A stretch of DNA of 64,000 bases, taken from contig QEYB01000825.1 of NCBI GenBank assembly GCA_017562135.1, positions 372,001-436,000 on the forward strand, given 5' to 3'. This stretch comes from Dipylidium caninum. Its lineage: Eukaryota; Platyhelminthes; Cestoda; Cyclophyllidea; Dipylidiidae. The notes under the pieces are model-generated. The model was not told the DNA's origin. It was given only the letters and a program-made list of their open reading frames with translations, and searched no databases. This document shows, one piece after another, positions 10,402-23,066 of this stretch (its first letter is position 1; every line of letters starts with the position of its first letter). A program made the position numbers and the translations under genes.

Positions 10402-13400
10402 AACAGGCATGGCTTTTCTCCATCTCCTGCTGCGAATGTCAGTTGTTTTCATTCTTCTGTGGTATTTTCACTTACACTCCAATACAACTGACGCCTCGGG
10501 TGTGGGCGACCATACAGACTCGGTAAAGAAGAGTAGATTATTATTATTACTATTATTATACCATTTTCTGTTGACCAAATACTTTAGCTCAGTGGTAGCC
10601 TCCTTTGCAATGTTCGCCCGCCCCCGGGCGAGGAGTGCAATAAAGTGGAAGTTATCGTCAATTCGTTTATCTATGGTAGGTCGTAGCATCTCTCAGCGAT
10701 ATGTGAATCAAGTGTTTGAAATAATCCACTACTTGTCCCTCTCCAGCTCAAGATATTACTTAATTGAAGAGTTTTCTGTTAGTCAAGCACTGCGGGGCTT
10801 CCTCCTCCACAATTTAAAAAAAAACAGCCTCCATGGCTGGCTGTTCATGACCTACACTATCTCACGTAAGAAATAAATAATAAAAACAGTCGGTCGGGGG
10901 GAAGAGCTCTCCAATTTACTTCAATAAAAGCATGCAGGCCATCGTAGCACGATCTAGCCGATCGTGGAGAGAGTGGAAGGCGTTTCAGGCCGAGATTCTC
11001 TGCTGCTGCTGCCGAATCGACAGGCGCAGAGACCCACTTTCCAGCTCTTTTCATCGAGAACAGGTGCTGAGCGATTCATGGCATGTTCAACGAAGTGGAT
11101 AAGAGGTTGACTTCAGGTCGGTTGGCAGCATAGAATGCCAGGCTTAAATCACCCTCGTCCCTTTTTTGACATTGTCTGCGATTTCCTAATTAGACCACAG
11201 ACAAGCACAACAATAATCAGATTAGCTCTCGACACAAAGTCAAGTACGGCTGGATCTTCAGACTGTCCGCTGACCTTTACACTCGAGCTGAGGAGACAAA
11301 ATACACAGGACCGGGGTATAAACACCATCGACATGCACGTGGAACGGGACTGTGGACTGATTCTTGGTTGAATCCCCTTAAAGTGCAGTTGTAAATCGCC
11401 TCATTTGATCGCATTGTTGGACATCAACATCATCACAGGCACTCAAGGCCACCACCGGATTCTTGACAAGGTTGAATGTCGCGCAAACAAAGCGATTGTG
11501 GCTGGGAGACTCTGTTGGGTGAAAGAAGGCGGCCTGGGGAAAGCCAGATCGACTCTGTGCCTCTTTTCACTTTGGGAGGACGAGCTGTGATGAAGTTGAC
11601 ACAATCATCTCCGCGGTGCATGATGGAAGTATTTAGAGAGTCAACAGTTCGAAGTGAATAGCCGTGGAAGTGCGGTGGTAGCTTCACTCGCCTTTCGAGA
11701 ACTTAGAGTACATTTTTAAGCGCGAAGTAGTGGGATTTCCAAGATCCCATGCGGTAAAGGTTGGGCACTTGACGAGAGATTTCAAAAGGACACGGCAAAT
11801 TTAGACGTGGGAGACTCATGACGGTTCTAATAAACTGATTGTACTTCTACTAGAATATGTGGAGTGTGGCAAAGCAAGGGAAATGCAGTCGACCTCCGTT
11901 GTACCCTCGGAGTTCCTTGATCTGGAGGAAGTTGGACCACGGAAATGACATTTAGACCAGTTTGAAACGCCACTGGGGCCCGTGGAAGGCCACCAAAGGG
12001 GCACCTCCTAGCCGAATGTGCCCCCGCCGCAATGCCAGGATCGAAACTTTCTCGGGGATAGGTGAGAAGGCTAGTGACGGGTAGCCGAGGGGCAGGGAAT
12101 AACCCGAACTCATCTTTTCCACCATAAAAGTAATTTGTAAGGATGAGAAAAGAAGAAGAGGAGGAGGAGGAGGCAAAAGGCCAAACTGCTTGTAGTAAAA
12201 TCAGCGGGAAAAGGAAAGTGTCCGGGTCCTCTGACTTCTTCCACGCTGATGCACCCTTGAGGTCGCCAACTTTGGATGCTGACTGACGTATCTCCTCCAT
12301 CCCTTCTTCTCGCTCGGAAGAAGAGTAAATATACTTTCTTAGTTCAGTAATTATCCTTTCTTTGGGGCATGTAACGTGGATTTGTGAAAGCAAATCTCTC
12401 CCACACTCTCTTCTGTGCGAACTTCAACTTCGTCTAAAAGTGCACCACTGTACTTGACAAGGCTATTCGAGCGACAGTGTGACTACTTGACAAGTGCACA
12501 TTGCACCTACAGCTAAGTCTTGGTCACAATTACGCCAGCCTTGACGTTTTTTTCAGACTAAAGTAAACTACATGGCTGAATGTCGCGTCTTCCGAACGCC
12601 TGAGCCTTCTCGGCTACATCAGACACACTTGCGCGCTGCTCCCTCGACATTAGCTCAAGTGAAATGGCAAGTGACAGCCTCCGCCTGTCGTTTGGCGCTG
12701 AGGTTCCAGCTTTGCCGAGTCGTTGACTGCCCTTAATCGGTGATGGAAAATCCCTTTTGGCGTCACCAGCGGCCAAGTTGGTCCTAACAACAAGAGGAAG
12801 AATGGGAAGAGGTGAAAATGCCCGAAACCTGCGTGTTTCACACATTCGACCGACGAAATGTCTAAAAATGGGTGTTTCAACGAGACCACAGAAAGATCGA
12901 GGGCCAAAGGGGCTTCTTTGAAGTGGAAATTATTACAAATGACCTGTGTTATAATTAATGATTGACCGCTTGTCAAATTTGTTTTGGCCTGCTTCACTTG
13001 GCAGTGCTTCTGTCTACTTGCTGCCATCTCGGACAGTGGCATTGTGCTCGCCCTCCCAGACTGTGGGCCACTTTGTCCACTTGCCATCCAGAGACTCTCC
13101 ATGGAGCGCCTTTCAGCGCTTCCATCTATTGAGAAGGGCATTTGTCTGAAGGCTGGAGGCGAAAATGGCCCTCACGTTAAGTTAAACTGAGCAAAAAATC
13201 AACACGCAAAGGGTAATTTCAAGCAGTCGTCGGTTCTAGTCTTTCGGTATTGTGCGTTAGCTCACTTGACATCTTCGGATTCTTTAGTTTCAGTTCACAG
13301 CTTGGTCGTTTGAGGAATATTTTCGGTAACAATTCGAGGGCGAATGATTTCTTTATTTGTGAAAATTACATAATCCCACTTACCGAATTGGCCGAAGGAC

Positions 13401-16400
13401 AGCGTTGCACGCTCGAATCTCGTCAAAAGACACCGAAAGAGGCCTGGCAAACCTGTTCGGAGAGCCTTCAATTGACGGAATTAAGCCAGCCGAGAAGGAA
13501 ATTGAGTTGGACAGAATGAATGGGTCAAGTGAGTTCCTTTTCCCCAGTACCTGACAGTGAATTTTTCCCACGATTATTTCTACGTTGAGCATCAGTTTGT
13601 CCAAGACACCAGCAAACTGTTAACCCTCACAATTGGAATTAAGGCAAGAAAGGGAGCAGTGGAGCATCACCCCAAGACCTGTTCGCAGAACCTCTTTAAG
13701 AAGTTGACAACATCGCAGGGAGGCACCATGAGGTATTGAACATGGCCTCTCAACTGGCGTTGGAACGATGAAAACGACAAAAAGGCATCACACACACACG
13801 ATTAAGGAGCACGGGTTCCATAATTCTTACGAGTTTACCTTTCCCCCGATTCCACCAGTCGCCGTCTTTACACCATAACAATTTGGCGAAAATTTCGGCA
13901 TCACAGTTGAATTTTACTGCTCACAATGATGCATTTAAAGTGTATTTCAAATTAAAGTGGCCGAAATTTAAGTGCAACTTCTGCTTCCATTTTATTGTTT
14001 AACAGTTCAGTGTTGGTAGCAACTCGGCGCATAGTCATCCGCGAGGTGAAGAGGCTGAAAGCTGTGCATTTAAAATAAAAGGTAAGGTGAAGAAGCCTAT
14101 CAGTACGCATCATCATCGTCATCATCTCCTTTGGATGAGAGAATTCCAAAATGTCATCAGGACCCTAGACGAAATGAATGACAACCACGAAATCGACACA
14201 TCGTACTTGCGTCAGGGGGTTGATTTTTTGTGAAAAGGAGGACTTACACAAGGATGACCTAAAGTGCAACTTTCTTTTCAACGGGCTATTTCTAGCCTCC
14301 GTTCAGGCCCCGAGTGAAGGATATTTCGTGTCGAACACAAGCAACTGGGTCTCATTAAAGAGCAGCCCATCTTTTGTGATACTACTTGCAAAACCCCTTT
14401 TTACTTTCATGACATCCACATTTGTGGCAGGTTTCACGAGGAGGACGAGGAGGTGGTCCCTCCGACCTGAGTTGGAGACTGGTTGTCCCGTGCTTGCTGC
14501 TCTGCTAGTGGAGCTTCACCGACGGCCTAACCGCCCCTTCGACATTTGGCGGAGAAATTGGAAAAAGTTGGCGCTTTCCGAGGGAAGAACGCATCTTCAC
14601 AATTTCCTTGGACGCACTTAAAATACCGTGATGCTAGCCATGGTGAGGAACCAATGTGTAACTGCCGTCGCTGGCCACGAGGTCAAAGGCAAAATAAAAA
14701 TCGACCATTACAAAACATTGGAGTCGTTTTCCAGGGGATTCCACCAAATCTCAGGGTATTCACGCAATTGAAAAACCACGAGGATTGTAAGCGTGTTGAC
14801 GGGTTAGATCCCCTCGGCTCCCCCGTCTAAGAAATTAATAAACCATTTTCCGGGCAACTCCTCCAACTCCTGCGTTTTTGACATCAATCAATGCAGGATT
14901 GATTGACGTTTACGGTCTTTTTACCGTCTAAATGACCAAAGTTGGGTATATCCGAACACATTACCCCAAGCCTTCAACTGCGACGATTCTGGAGCACGTG
15001 TATCTTCCCTGTTTATCCTCATCACCGAGTCAACCGATGTATTATGAGGCGAAGGTGAGCGAGTATTCCATTGCGGTAGCGCTCTACGTCCAGAGTCGCA
15101 CTAGTCGTCCCGCCTTCCGGGCGTCTCCGCTCCTCTCGCTCCTCTCCTCCCCTCCTGTCGAATGCCTCTGTGCGTGCATTCAGATCCGCAAGAATGGAAA
15201 TTGACGACTGCGTTGTATTACGTCGTCCTTTTCCTGTCATTATGATTGCCACTCGAACATCCGCCTGGTTGTTGTCTAGGCAAAAATGCTTTTACATTCG
15301 TTAATGTCTTGTTCATATTCATGACAATCGTAAAATGTCGTCTCACGACGTTAAGGCAAGTGCGGTAAAAAATAGGAATATTAAATTTGCGAGTCTTTTT
15401 TTACCTCAGGATACTATAATCCTTGGTCCTTCTAGCTCTGTCTGCAGTCGTTCAATTCTTCTTTCGTTCCCAGGCGTTACACCTAGAGGCTTTTATGGGG
15501 GTTATGTCACTTACCCTGTTTTGATTACGTGTCCCCTAGTTTGTTTCTTCTGCATCCTTACTGTCATTGGTGAAGAAAATCGTGGAATACGAGAAGGGGA
15601 ACTCTAGGTAACTCGGTTTCCGGCACTCCGCCTACTCCTTTGACAATAGCGAGCGCACAGGCGACATGACAAACCGGTGAGAATCAAAGTATTACAGATC
15701 GCAAGCAAACACATCACTGATAAGGCTTGATGGATCAAAACCGCGATTTGGCAGGCGAGGCTATGACATTATGGAATCGGTTTGAAGGACTATTACATCG
15801 CCTCGGAAAAGCACTCCTCATTTATCCACACTCTTCACACGGATCGAGGTTTGAGCACAGAGTTGGCGGATTCCATTTTTTGACGACCACTTAGGGCCTA
15901 TGAAGCTAAAACTGGTTACCTTGTAGAAGGCAGAAGGGTATTCATGGATTGAAAAAAACATTAAAGTGGAAGTACTTTTAAAATCATTTCTACACCAAAA
16001 CATCCCATAGTGGTAACAAATGAGGAATTTTCTCATGGTAGGAGATTCGGTGCAGCAGTTAATATCGATACAGATGAAGAAGGTGCTTCAAGCACATTTT
16101 GAGAGAAAGGAAATTTTGCTTCTGTGAAAGGAGTCCGCAATAAATTGCCGAATTGAGAAATTGGAATTACTACAAAATTGGGCAGTGGTAAGTGTTGTAG
16201 AAAATAATTATTTTCCCTGTTGATCAGACGGCAGCCTACGTAGACATGTGATAAAATTAGGCACAATTTGAGCCCAGTGGCACTTACGTCGACTCACTCT
16301 TATCACTTGTGTCAGTCGGGGAAACGAGAAAGTCCACCCACAGACGTTTATCAAGGGGCAACAATTCACATTGTTACACAATGGTACAGAGGTCACGAAG

Positions 16401-16857
16401 TAGATTTCACAACCAATGAAAGGATGAACGTCAAACCGTTACAGTGGAAATATAAGGCTAGTTGCCGTATAAACCCATTTTTAAAATACTCTGTGATTCA
16501 TTTTGTGGAAACTTTCTTGTCAGCTTCATCACGGAGGAGCCAAATATATGCTAATACCAACCAAACCGAGTGATTAGAATTTCATTCGTCTCACAATTCT
16601 GTAACGTAAACAAACACTTCAAACATAAGTACGGGTATTTGGACAGCCATGATTGACTGGTGAACAAACTGACCGACTGATGGATCACCACCGAAATTAT
16701 GTAGACTTCTGCAGCCTTCATCTCAACAAACAGACACCCAGCGTTGGATGAATAGAAAAAGTTGTTTCTCTTCCAAACTCCAGGCTCACTGGATCTACAA
16801 TTCGATATATTCTGCCAGCTTCTAGTTAACTTAACGAATAATTAGTTCCTCTGCGGA
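10402..16857. other. Intergenic region, no supported gene
   Basis: Frames up to 188 codons occur (for example 12393-11827 minus and 13141-12650 minus), but they are compositionally biased and lack domains or conserved splice sites. A minus-strand stretch at about 16266-16033 reads protein-like behind acceptor-like CAG sites. It is too weak to call. The rest holds nothing I can define. Confidence 0.45.
10639..10877 (+). promoter_or_regulatory. Candidate polyadenylation signals of the FCP1-like gene
   Basis: AATAAA occurs at 10639-10644 and again at 10872-10877, about 240 and 470 bases after the stop at 10401. Either could end the transcript. The sequence between holds an ATT-rich simple run at about 10540-10558. 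Confidence 0.35.
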
Positions 16858-16863
16858 TTTATT
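16858..16863 (-). promoter_or_regulatory. Polyadenylation signal AATAAA
   Basis: On the minus strand AATAAA overlaps the TAA stop of the unrecognised terminal exon, supporting that exon as the 3' end of a transcript. Very short 3' UTRs of this kind occur in compact animal genes. Confidence 0.45.
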
Positions 16864-17550
16864 ATCGTGGCAGGTATTTCTGTACTCTACGAGTTTCATG
16901 GCAGACATCTTTGAAAATTGTTTCTTTGGTGTCACTTGGTTGTACTAAAAGAAGGCACAAGTGCCGCTGCGGTGCCATCACTATCTCCAGTGCATCCAGC
17001 TCTGTGAATGTCAGTCTTTCAAAGTCACCGGTAAAAGCGTCTATAGAGACAAGAATTTATTACATGTTCAAAAAAAGACAAAACAAACGTTACTACGAGT
17101 AGAGTGGACTGAACATTAAGGTCATCGTATTGCATGGAGTAAGACAGCTTAAAGACATGCGTACTGCAATATTAATCGGAGAAGCAAGAGACGTAAAAAT
17201 GCGAAGTAGCGATCATGTATCCTAGGGAAACGAGAAGTAATATGAGTTATAGGAAACGGTTCTGGGAGACATGCGGATGGGGTCTTCCAAACTCCACGAG
17301 CATACATTTAATGGATGAAAATTCTGCTGAACAAAAGTGCCTCAAAAAGTCGCTACTGGCTGCGCACTAAGTAACAAGTCTTATACGGTGTGCCAAACAC
17401 CTTCCCAAGCCCTAAACAGCTCACTATCAAAAAAGATTCTCGGCGCCATTCCAGAAATTTTAGGAATTGCAATTAAGTTAAAAGTGGTGATACGGATGTT
17501 TAATCCACAGCTCTCATGTTGTGATGGGGAAGATTTATGCACAATCCAGA
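16862..17550 (-). CDS. 3' terminal exons of an unrecognised gene
   Basis: Two minus-strand exons fit each other precisely. Exon 17550-17401 follows an acceptor (CTGTATTTAG) and ends in ...GCTTGGGAAG before GTGTTT. Exon 17040-16862 follows a strong acceptor (TTCTTGTCTCTATAG). The junction is phase 1 and completes an Asp codon, reading ...FRAWE-D-AFTGDFERLTF. The second exon ends in TAA at 16864-16862, with an AATAAA signal at 16863-16858 overlapping the stop. Together they encode about 109 residues including segments MAPRIFFDSELF and RHLCLLLVQPSDTKE. The composition looks like a folded globular protein, but I do not recognise the family. Upstream exons should lie to the right. They must fit in the 290 bases before REC114 or extend past it. 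This could be a separate gene or a late-spliced neighbour. Confidence 0.5.
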
Positions 17551-17835
17551 CTAAATACAGAACATGAGTAGCTGCATGAGTAAATGTGTTGCCTTAGGGC
17601 TTAAGCAAGCTGAAGCAGACAAGACAGCATCAAACAGAGGCACAGAATATCGGAGTTAGCTGCAACGTGAGAGGACCTTTTACCGAACACTCAATAAGTG
17701 TCCAGCAATGTTGCATCCTACCTATGACTCCATTACTGCTTCAAAACAGATTATTCTAAAAAATGTAAAAAATTAATTCATTACAACACGAATCTTCTGT
17801 ACAAAGATTGTTCAACATCAGGAATAAAAAATGCA

Positions 17836-19291
17836 TCATTCCTCGGTTGCATTTGGTTCATGAAGCCTACCCCCATCAATGAGTGTCAGTTGACGCAAGC
17901 ATTGTTGTACCTGCTGTACAAATCCAGGAAAATTTGCGTCGACAAGGCACAGTTTGACTAAATCCACCAATCTCTCTGTCGGCCAATTGGTATCCCATGC
18001 GGCCTCCACCGCCTTAGCAACCTCCCTGTTGTTTCTCGTGCCGTTTCTCATAACAGACAGCCAACGAGCTATCTGATCCTCCTCTTCAACTGTTGAATTG
18101 ATGTCACCACTGCCAGGAAAATATGCGCTTCGCTTTATAGCCACGTATTTGGCCAATTCTTGATAACAGGAGCGAGCATCAGTAGCCAGAGGAAACGTCA
18201 AACGTAGGCGACGAATGCGATTGGAACCACTAATGTACATCATCAAGTCATCATCTGCAAGAGACATTTTGCATATGATAGATTAAAATTTTGACAATGT
18301 AAGAAAGTAACTTTTGGCACTGCTACGGACAATGGGTCTATTCAAAACGTTTTAATCCTCTCGGTTTGAGACATTACAACCACAAAGATAGACATTATTA
18401 CTACTATGTGGTTAAATAATTTTCGAGAGAGGTACGTCAGGAAATACTCTTAATCAAACTAGATGCCAATATTCACAAACATATATATGCTCATACAATA
18501 TTGGATGTGTTAACAACAACGAGGATCTTATAAAATTCGCAAAAAAATTACGCGGATAAAGCACATGTATAAAGACTGATAATTATATTGCCTACCATGC
18601 AAAAAGGCAGAATAAAATGTAAATAAGTGGAATAAAGGTCCCCGTCACATTTAAGGTTTAGCTGCTCAAGATTGAAGAAGGACGAGATCAGTACAAACGA
18701 AGTACAAATAGGGTCTGCAAACGTCTCCCCGGTCTACACGCAACTACCGACATTTTTTACAAAAAGCTCAATGAAAAACAAAACAACTGCATTACCACTT
18801 TGTGGAGGGCAAGAATACGATTGAGCTGCGGATGGTAAAAATTGTCTTTCATGATGGGAAATAAATACGTTAATGTGATATTGGGGTCATTTGGCTAAAC
18901 CACTTACATCCGAGGATAGTCAAACTAGTAATGCGGGGTTGTACATTCGAATGATTACAACTAATAGAGAGAAACGCAAGGTGACAAGATACGCCAATTA
19001 AGACTCACCAATGTTGACTGCTTTAATCCACTTTTTGGCTAAAATGAGGAAGTATGATTCAACGATCTCACTGCCCTGAATGATCACAAAATGGCCAAAG
19101 TCAGAGAGACGAAGGAATAGTGGAGCGGCAACGTGGTCACGTCTCGTTAACCACACTCCGTCCGATTCCACTGCTTCAGTTGCCACAGTAGCTGCAGAGG
19201 CATACTCCATAGTACCAGATTCAGATTCGGATGTCGGTTCACGGAAGCAGCGATACGTAGTAAGGTGCCATTCTTTCTGTTCGCCGTTCAT
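17836..19291 (-). CDS. REC114: REC114-like meiotic recombination protein, two exons
   Basis: Exon 1 is 19291-19009 and exon 2 is 18254-17836, joined across a 754-nt intron with GTGAGT donor and TCTCTTGCAG acceptor. The split codon completes Asp, and the total is 233 residues. REC114 supports Spo11-dependent double-strand breaks in meiosis together with MEI4, acting on chromosome axes. The order of features matches vertebrate REC114 as I remember it: an N-terminal EWHL..YRCF segment; the PH-like core with GHFVIIQGSEIVESYF (residues about 66-81) and KKWIKAV; then RIRRLRLTF and CYQELAKYV near the end of the PH-like domain; a variable linker; and a C-terminal helix LCLVDANFPGFVQQV, the region that binds MEI4. 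The start is the first ATG after an in-frame stop. CFAP20 lies upstream on the same strand. No domain appears broken. Orthology is by eye. Confidence 0.8.
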
Positions 19292-22200
19292 GCTCTCATC
19301 ATAAAAAATGCAGATAAAAGATGATGCCTTAGGAGGAAGCAGGAACTCCTTCTGCTATCCTATTTAGAGAGAGCCAAGATGAGCCTTAAAAAGAGTGGTA
19401 TCTTGAATTAATAACCCATTAGGTGGCGTAATTTATATATATATATATATATATATATAAGCAATATTAAATCAGGGCTCTGTATTATTGAGTAGTTACT
19501 GCAGGTTTAGTTCCTTCATGAACTAGTATATAGGACCACGAATTTTCGCGAGAATTTCACTTGTAGTACTTGCATAGCAGGTTAGTTTATTCATGATTGT
19601 GTGGCATCATAAACTTAGCCAAGCCCTATCTGCAATGAGAGCGCATAATGTTACCCAACTACGCCGTTTGTAATGAAGAAGAGCGATAACACCGATCGTG
19701 CCTCGATAACTACCTAAAATTAATTTTAAAATGTAACCTTTGGAAACATTTAAACACAACGCTACTAACTAAATAATTTTAAGTAATCAAGAGAATTTTA
19801 TAGAAATAAGCGGTTTATTGTAAACACCACCCCAATGTTAAAATCGTGCGAAATCTTAATTTTAACAAAATAGGGACAGAATTATCGTCTAAATGTGGCA
19901 AATTCAATATACTGGTAAAACTCACTCTTCAATTTTAATCATTCACGCAAGTGATAGGTAATTTGCTTACAGTGTGTAAAATGCTGTTAGATACACCATC
20001 TAGAGTTCATGTTGCATAGCATTTGCGGAATAAACCCAAGTGGCGCGCAACACTGAAGCACAACCTGCTATTTACTCTCTCCAAACCTTCACTACTAAAT
20101 GATGACAGTCGTTCTTAAATTATAGCTCTATCTAAACATCCCAAGTTCAGTCACCATTATGTTAGGCCAATTTTCGTCCCCGTGGTTAATCTTCTGTGAC
20201 AGTCAAAAGCTGCTAAATTGCAAAATGACGCTTTATTCCTCATCTCGGTTTTTTTTCTCTCTTTCTCACCACTGTCAGCCTTGTTTGAGGTACTTCGCCC
20301 TTGAAGATAGAACGCTATCCCCACCTTCCACCCTCCCCCCGTTGAGTTATGTGCTTCAATTCTGTGACCTGCACACCACCTTGTAATGTTTCATCTTATT
20401 ATATTGAAAACCGTCAGACTACAACTCAAACATTTCGAAAGCATGTTGGCGACCATGGGGTCACTAAACGAAGTAAATCTGTTCCCAAAACAAACAAAAT
20501 CTGCATTATATATTCTAGGAAAAGAAGGGTATACAATAGCTTTTTGAAAGTAGACACAATGGTAAAAGAAAGAATCGCTACTCCATAACCAAGAGTGTAA
20601 TGGCCGAGAACAAAGATTCTTATTTGAAGGTCGCATATACTGGCTAAATCACCAAGGAGACCACTTAGGATTCCGTTTGTTTTCTCAAGCATGTTACTAA
20701 GGCAATGCCTTCCTCTGTCCATCGTGGTTTTACTAGTCACCCCTTGCTAGTCATCAAAAAGAGTTGCCAAAATACAGGCGGCCACTAGAAAAATGGCACA
20801 CTATTGTGTAAATTAACTCTCCAGAGTAATTAACACAAGACTTTGAGACGTCGTTTGAAGTTAGCAGAAATCCTCCGGCCACTAGTAGTTATTTTTTGCA
20901 TGTATCATCCCTTCATGTCGCCTCTGCGGTATTGCTGTTTTAGATGTAATATTGATAATTTTCAAGAACCGTATTAAAAGCCGAGAGCCTTGTCAGTACA
21001 AACTTCGGGGAATTCACAATTTTGGATTACTGCGACCGACTTCTTCTAGACCATGCACAGAGCTGATGATGATTCTACTTCCGACTCGGACCCATTTTCT
21101 TGTCAGCTGTGTTAAAACTAACAATAACAGCTTCCAACCACGGACGGCACAGATTTCCGTAGATTTCTCGCAACACTTTGGCCCGGGGACAATGCCACCC
21201 AAGATCCCCTTTTTGTCACCGGGCTCATTTTGTGTCCTCTTCAAGGTGATGTCCCGTCGTCTACTCCCACTGACCAGTCAAGTCTCTGTCAGCTTAAAGG
21301 AGGCAGATGATGGCCCGAGGTATTTCACACCTCCACCAAGACCTTAACGTGATGATGCTAAGTTAGGTCTTCTACTGGTGCTAGGCCCGTTTCTCCTTCC
21401 AATACTGTGCGGGGCTGATGGCACACTTTATAAAAAAATGTGAGAGAAGAGAGCGAATGATGGTAAGAAGGTTATGTTTGTATGTTTAGAACCGATATTT
21501 TCAAACATACCGCTCATCTGCTCGTGAATACCTAAAAATGTGAACAGTTAAGTGCTAAAAGGAGGGGTAAAAGAGGGGAAGTTTATATGCCACTTTGAGG
21601 AGGTTGTCAAGTCCCCCACCGCCCGAACAATGGAGAGGGGATGAATTTTGGAGAAGGTGTCCCACTGCCTCCCCAATAACCCTTGAGTCTTGACTTATGT
21701 TTCCTCGTTGCTATAGCGATTCTCATAACGTTATTGTCATGGTGTAAAATGACGGTTGTTATGGTAACTCTCGTCTTTCTCGTCAACAATGCTCTCACCG
21801 CCCAACCGGTATTTAATCACTTTTGCAACTTTATAGTAGTCCACATCATCATGTGAAAGACATTCCTTATAATAAAAACCAAGTTTTTGGACATAAGTAC
21901 GTGAGACGCGCATTATTGCAACAAGGAAGGCACCCTTTCAGCCAACAAGGAAAGAACTCCAACCTCCGATGCGTAACTGACCATTCAAGACCAGTCGGCG
22001 TGCCAGAGTGAAAGGGTTTGAAAGGGAAAACAAAGTTCCGATAGTCGAAACGAATTTGGCATTGATGAGATTCAGGCGGTTTTCAAAGGTGACACTTGCA
22101 CTTCGGAGCTAGTGACATTTGGCATTGTAACAAATTTAGTTCGTCTGCTTTGGGTTATAAAAACTCACTAAACCGATATCACTAATTTCGAATTACGTAA

Positions 22201-22841
22201 GAGTTAGTGAAATAGAGACAGAGAAACAACACATTTTGCATCTTCCTGACCTCCTCCAGCCCATTTGAAGAACGCTAGCGCATGGAGGGTTGTCAGTCTT
22301 GCCAATCTATTCTCGAGCGGTCTACCCACTCAGTTTCATCACAAGCATCGACTTACTAAAGTCAAATTAATTGAGGCAAATTAATATGCATTTTCTGATG
22401 CGATAATTTAAAATACAATGGAGAAGAAAAGAAAGGTCGGATATACTAACACCAAGCGTGCTCTTGTTCTCAAAATTTCCCTCCTGTAACACTGCTTAGT
22501 TGTTATTTTTGGCAGATTCGCTGACATCATTCCCTTAGCCCTACGAAACTTCTGGGTGCACCTGTAAACAACACAACATCCATCGCACTCTACAACTGGA
22601 CGACTCTGTGAAAAGACCGTAATTGCAGTACTACTGACCGTTCCTTATGTTATCGCCCCATTAGCTCCCCATAAGACTTAATATATGGAATTAGATCGGA
22701 GGGGTCAAAATAAGAAAAATGGGACAGGATATTTGACGTCTGGGCAGAACTGCATAAGCATTTATAATTTATCCGAGCTACAGTTCCGGCGTCGATACAT
22801 TTGTGCTGATTCAAATAGAAGAATATTAAACAGCATCAAAA
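19292..22841. other. AT-rich intergenic region between REC114 and CFAP20
   Basis: Mostly AT-rich DNA with a TA microsatellite at 19433-19459. A minus-strand frame at 20740-20426 contains two hydrophobic stretches but has no recognisable domain or convincing splice signals. A plus-strand frame at 20952-21347 is likewise unsupported. Confidence 0.5.
19433..19459. repeat. TA dinucleotide microsatellite
   Basis: About 13 uninterrupted TA units upstream of REC114. Simple sequence. Confidence 0.9.
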
Positions 22842-22889
22842 ATGAGTGGCGCCACACTTAAGGCGAAGCTTACATGTATGTTGGATGAG
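22842..22889 (+). CDS. Possible 5' coding exon (16 codons), very tentative
   Basis: An ATG in a purine context (CAAAAATGAG) opens 16 codons (MSGATLKAKLTCMLDE). They end exactly at a consensus donor, GAG then GTAAGT. About 40 bases on, TTTCAAG could be an acceptor, giving another short basic open stretch to a TAG. The transcript would run antisense to CFAP20, whose stop is at 23067. I recognise no family. This may be a real short exon or chance. Confidence 0.2.
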
Positions 22890-23066
22890 GTAAGTATATA
22901 TTTTATCTAAGCGGTATCATAATTTCAAGAGAAATTCGAGATGCAGCGATACCACAGTGCATAATGCAAGGGACACCAAAAGATGCAAGGCGACACGACA
23001 GTCGGTTAAGTATAAGAAGTGGAATAAAATGTTGAGGCGAAAATGTCGGTAGAAAGAAACGCGAGT

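Noticed and set aside
10295..10876. 193-codon plus frame overlapping the phosphatase 3' end
   Set aside because: Starts inside the phosphatase gene in another frame and continues through an ATT repeat and the likely 3' UTR.
20426..20740. 104-codon minus frame with two hydrophobic stretches
   Set aside because: No recognisable family, no clear splice or promoter signals. AT-rich DNA easily gives hydrophobic frames.
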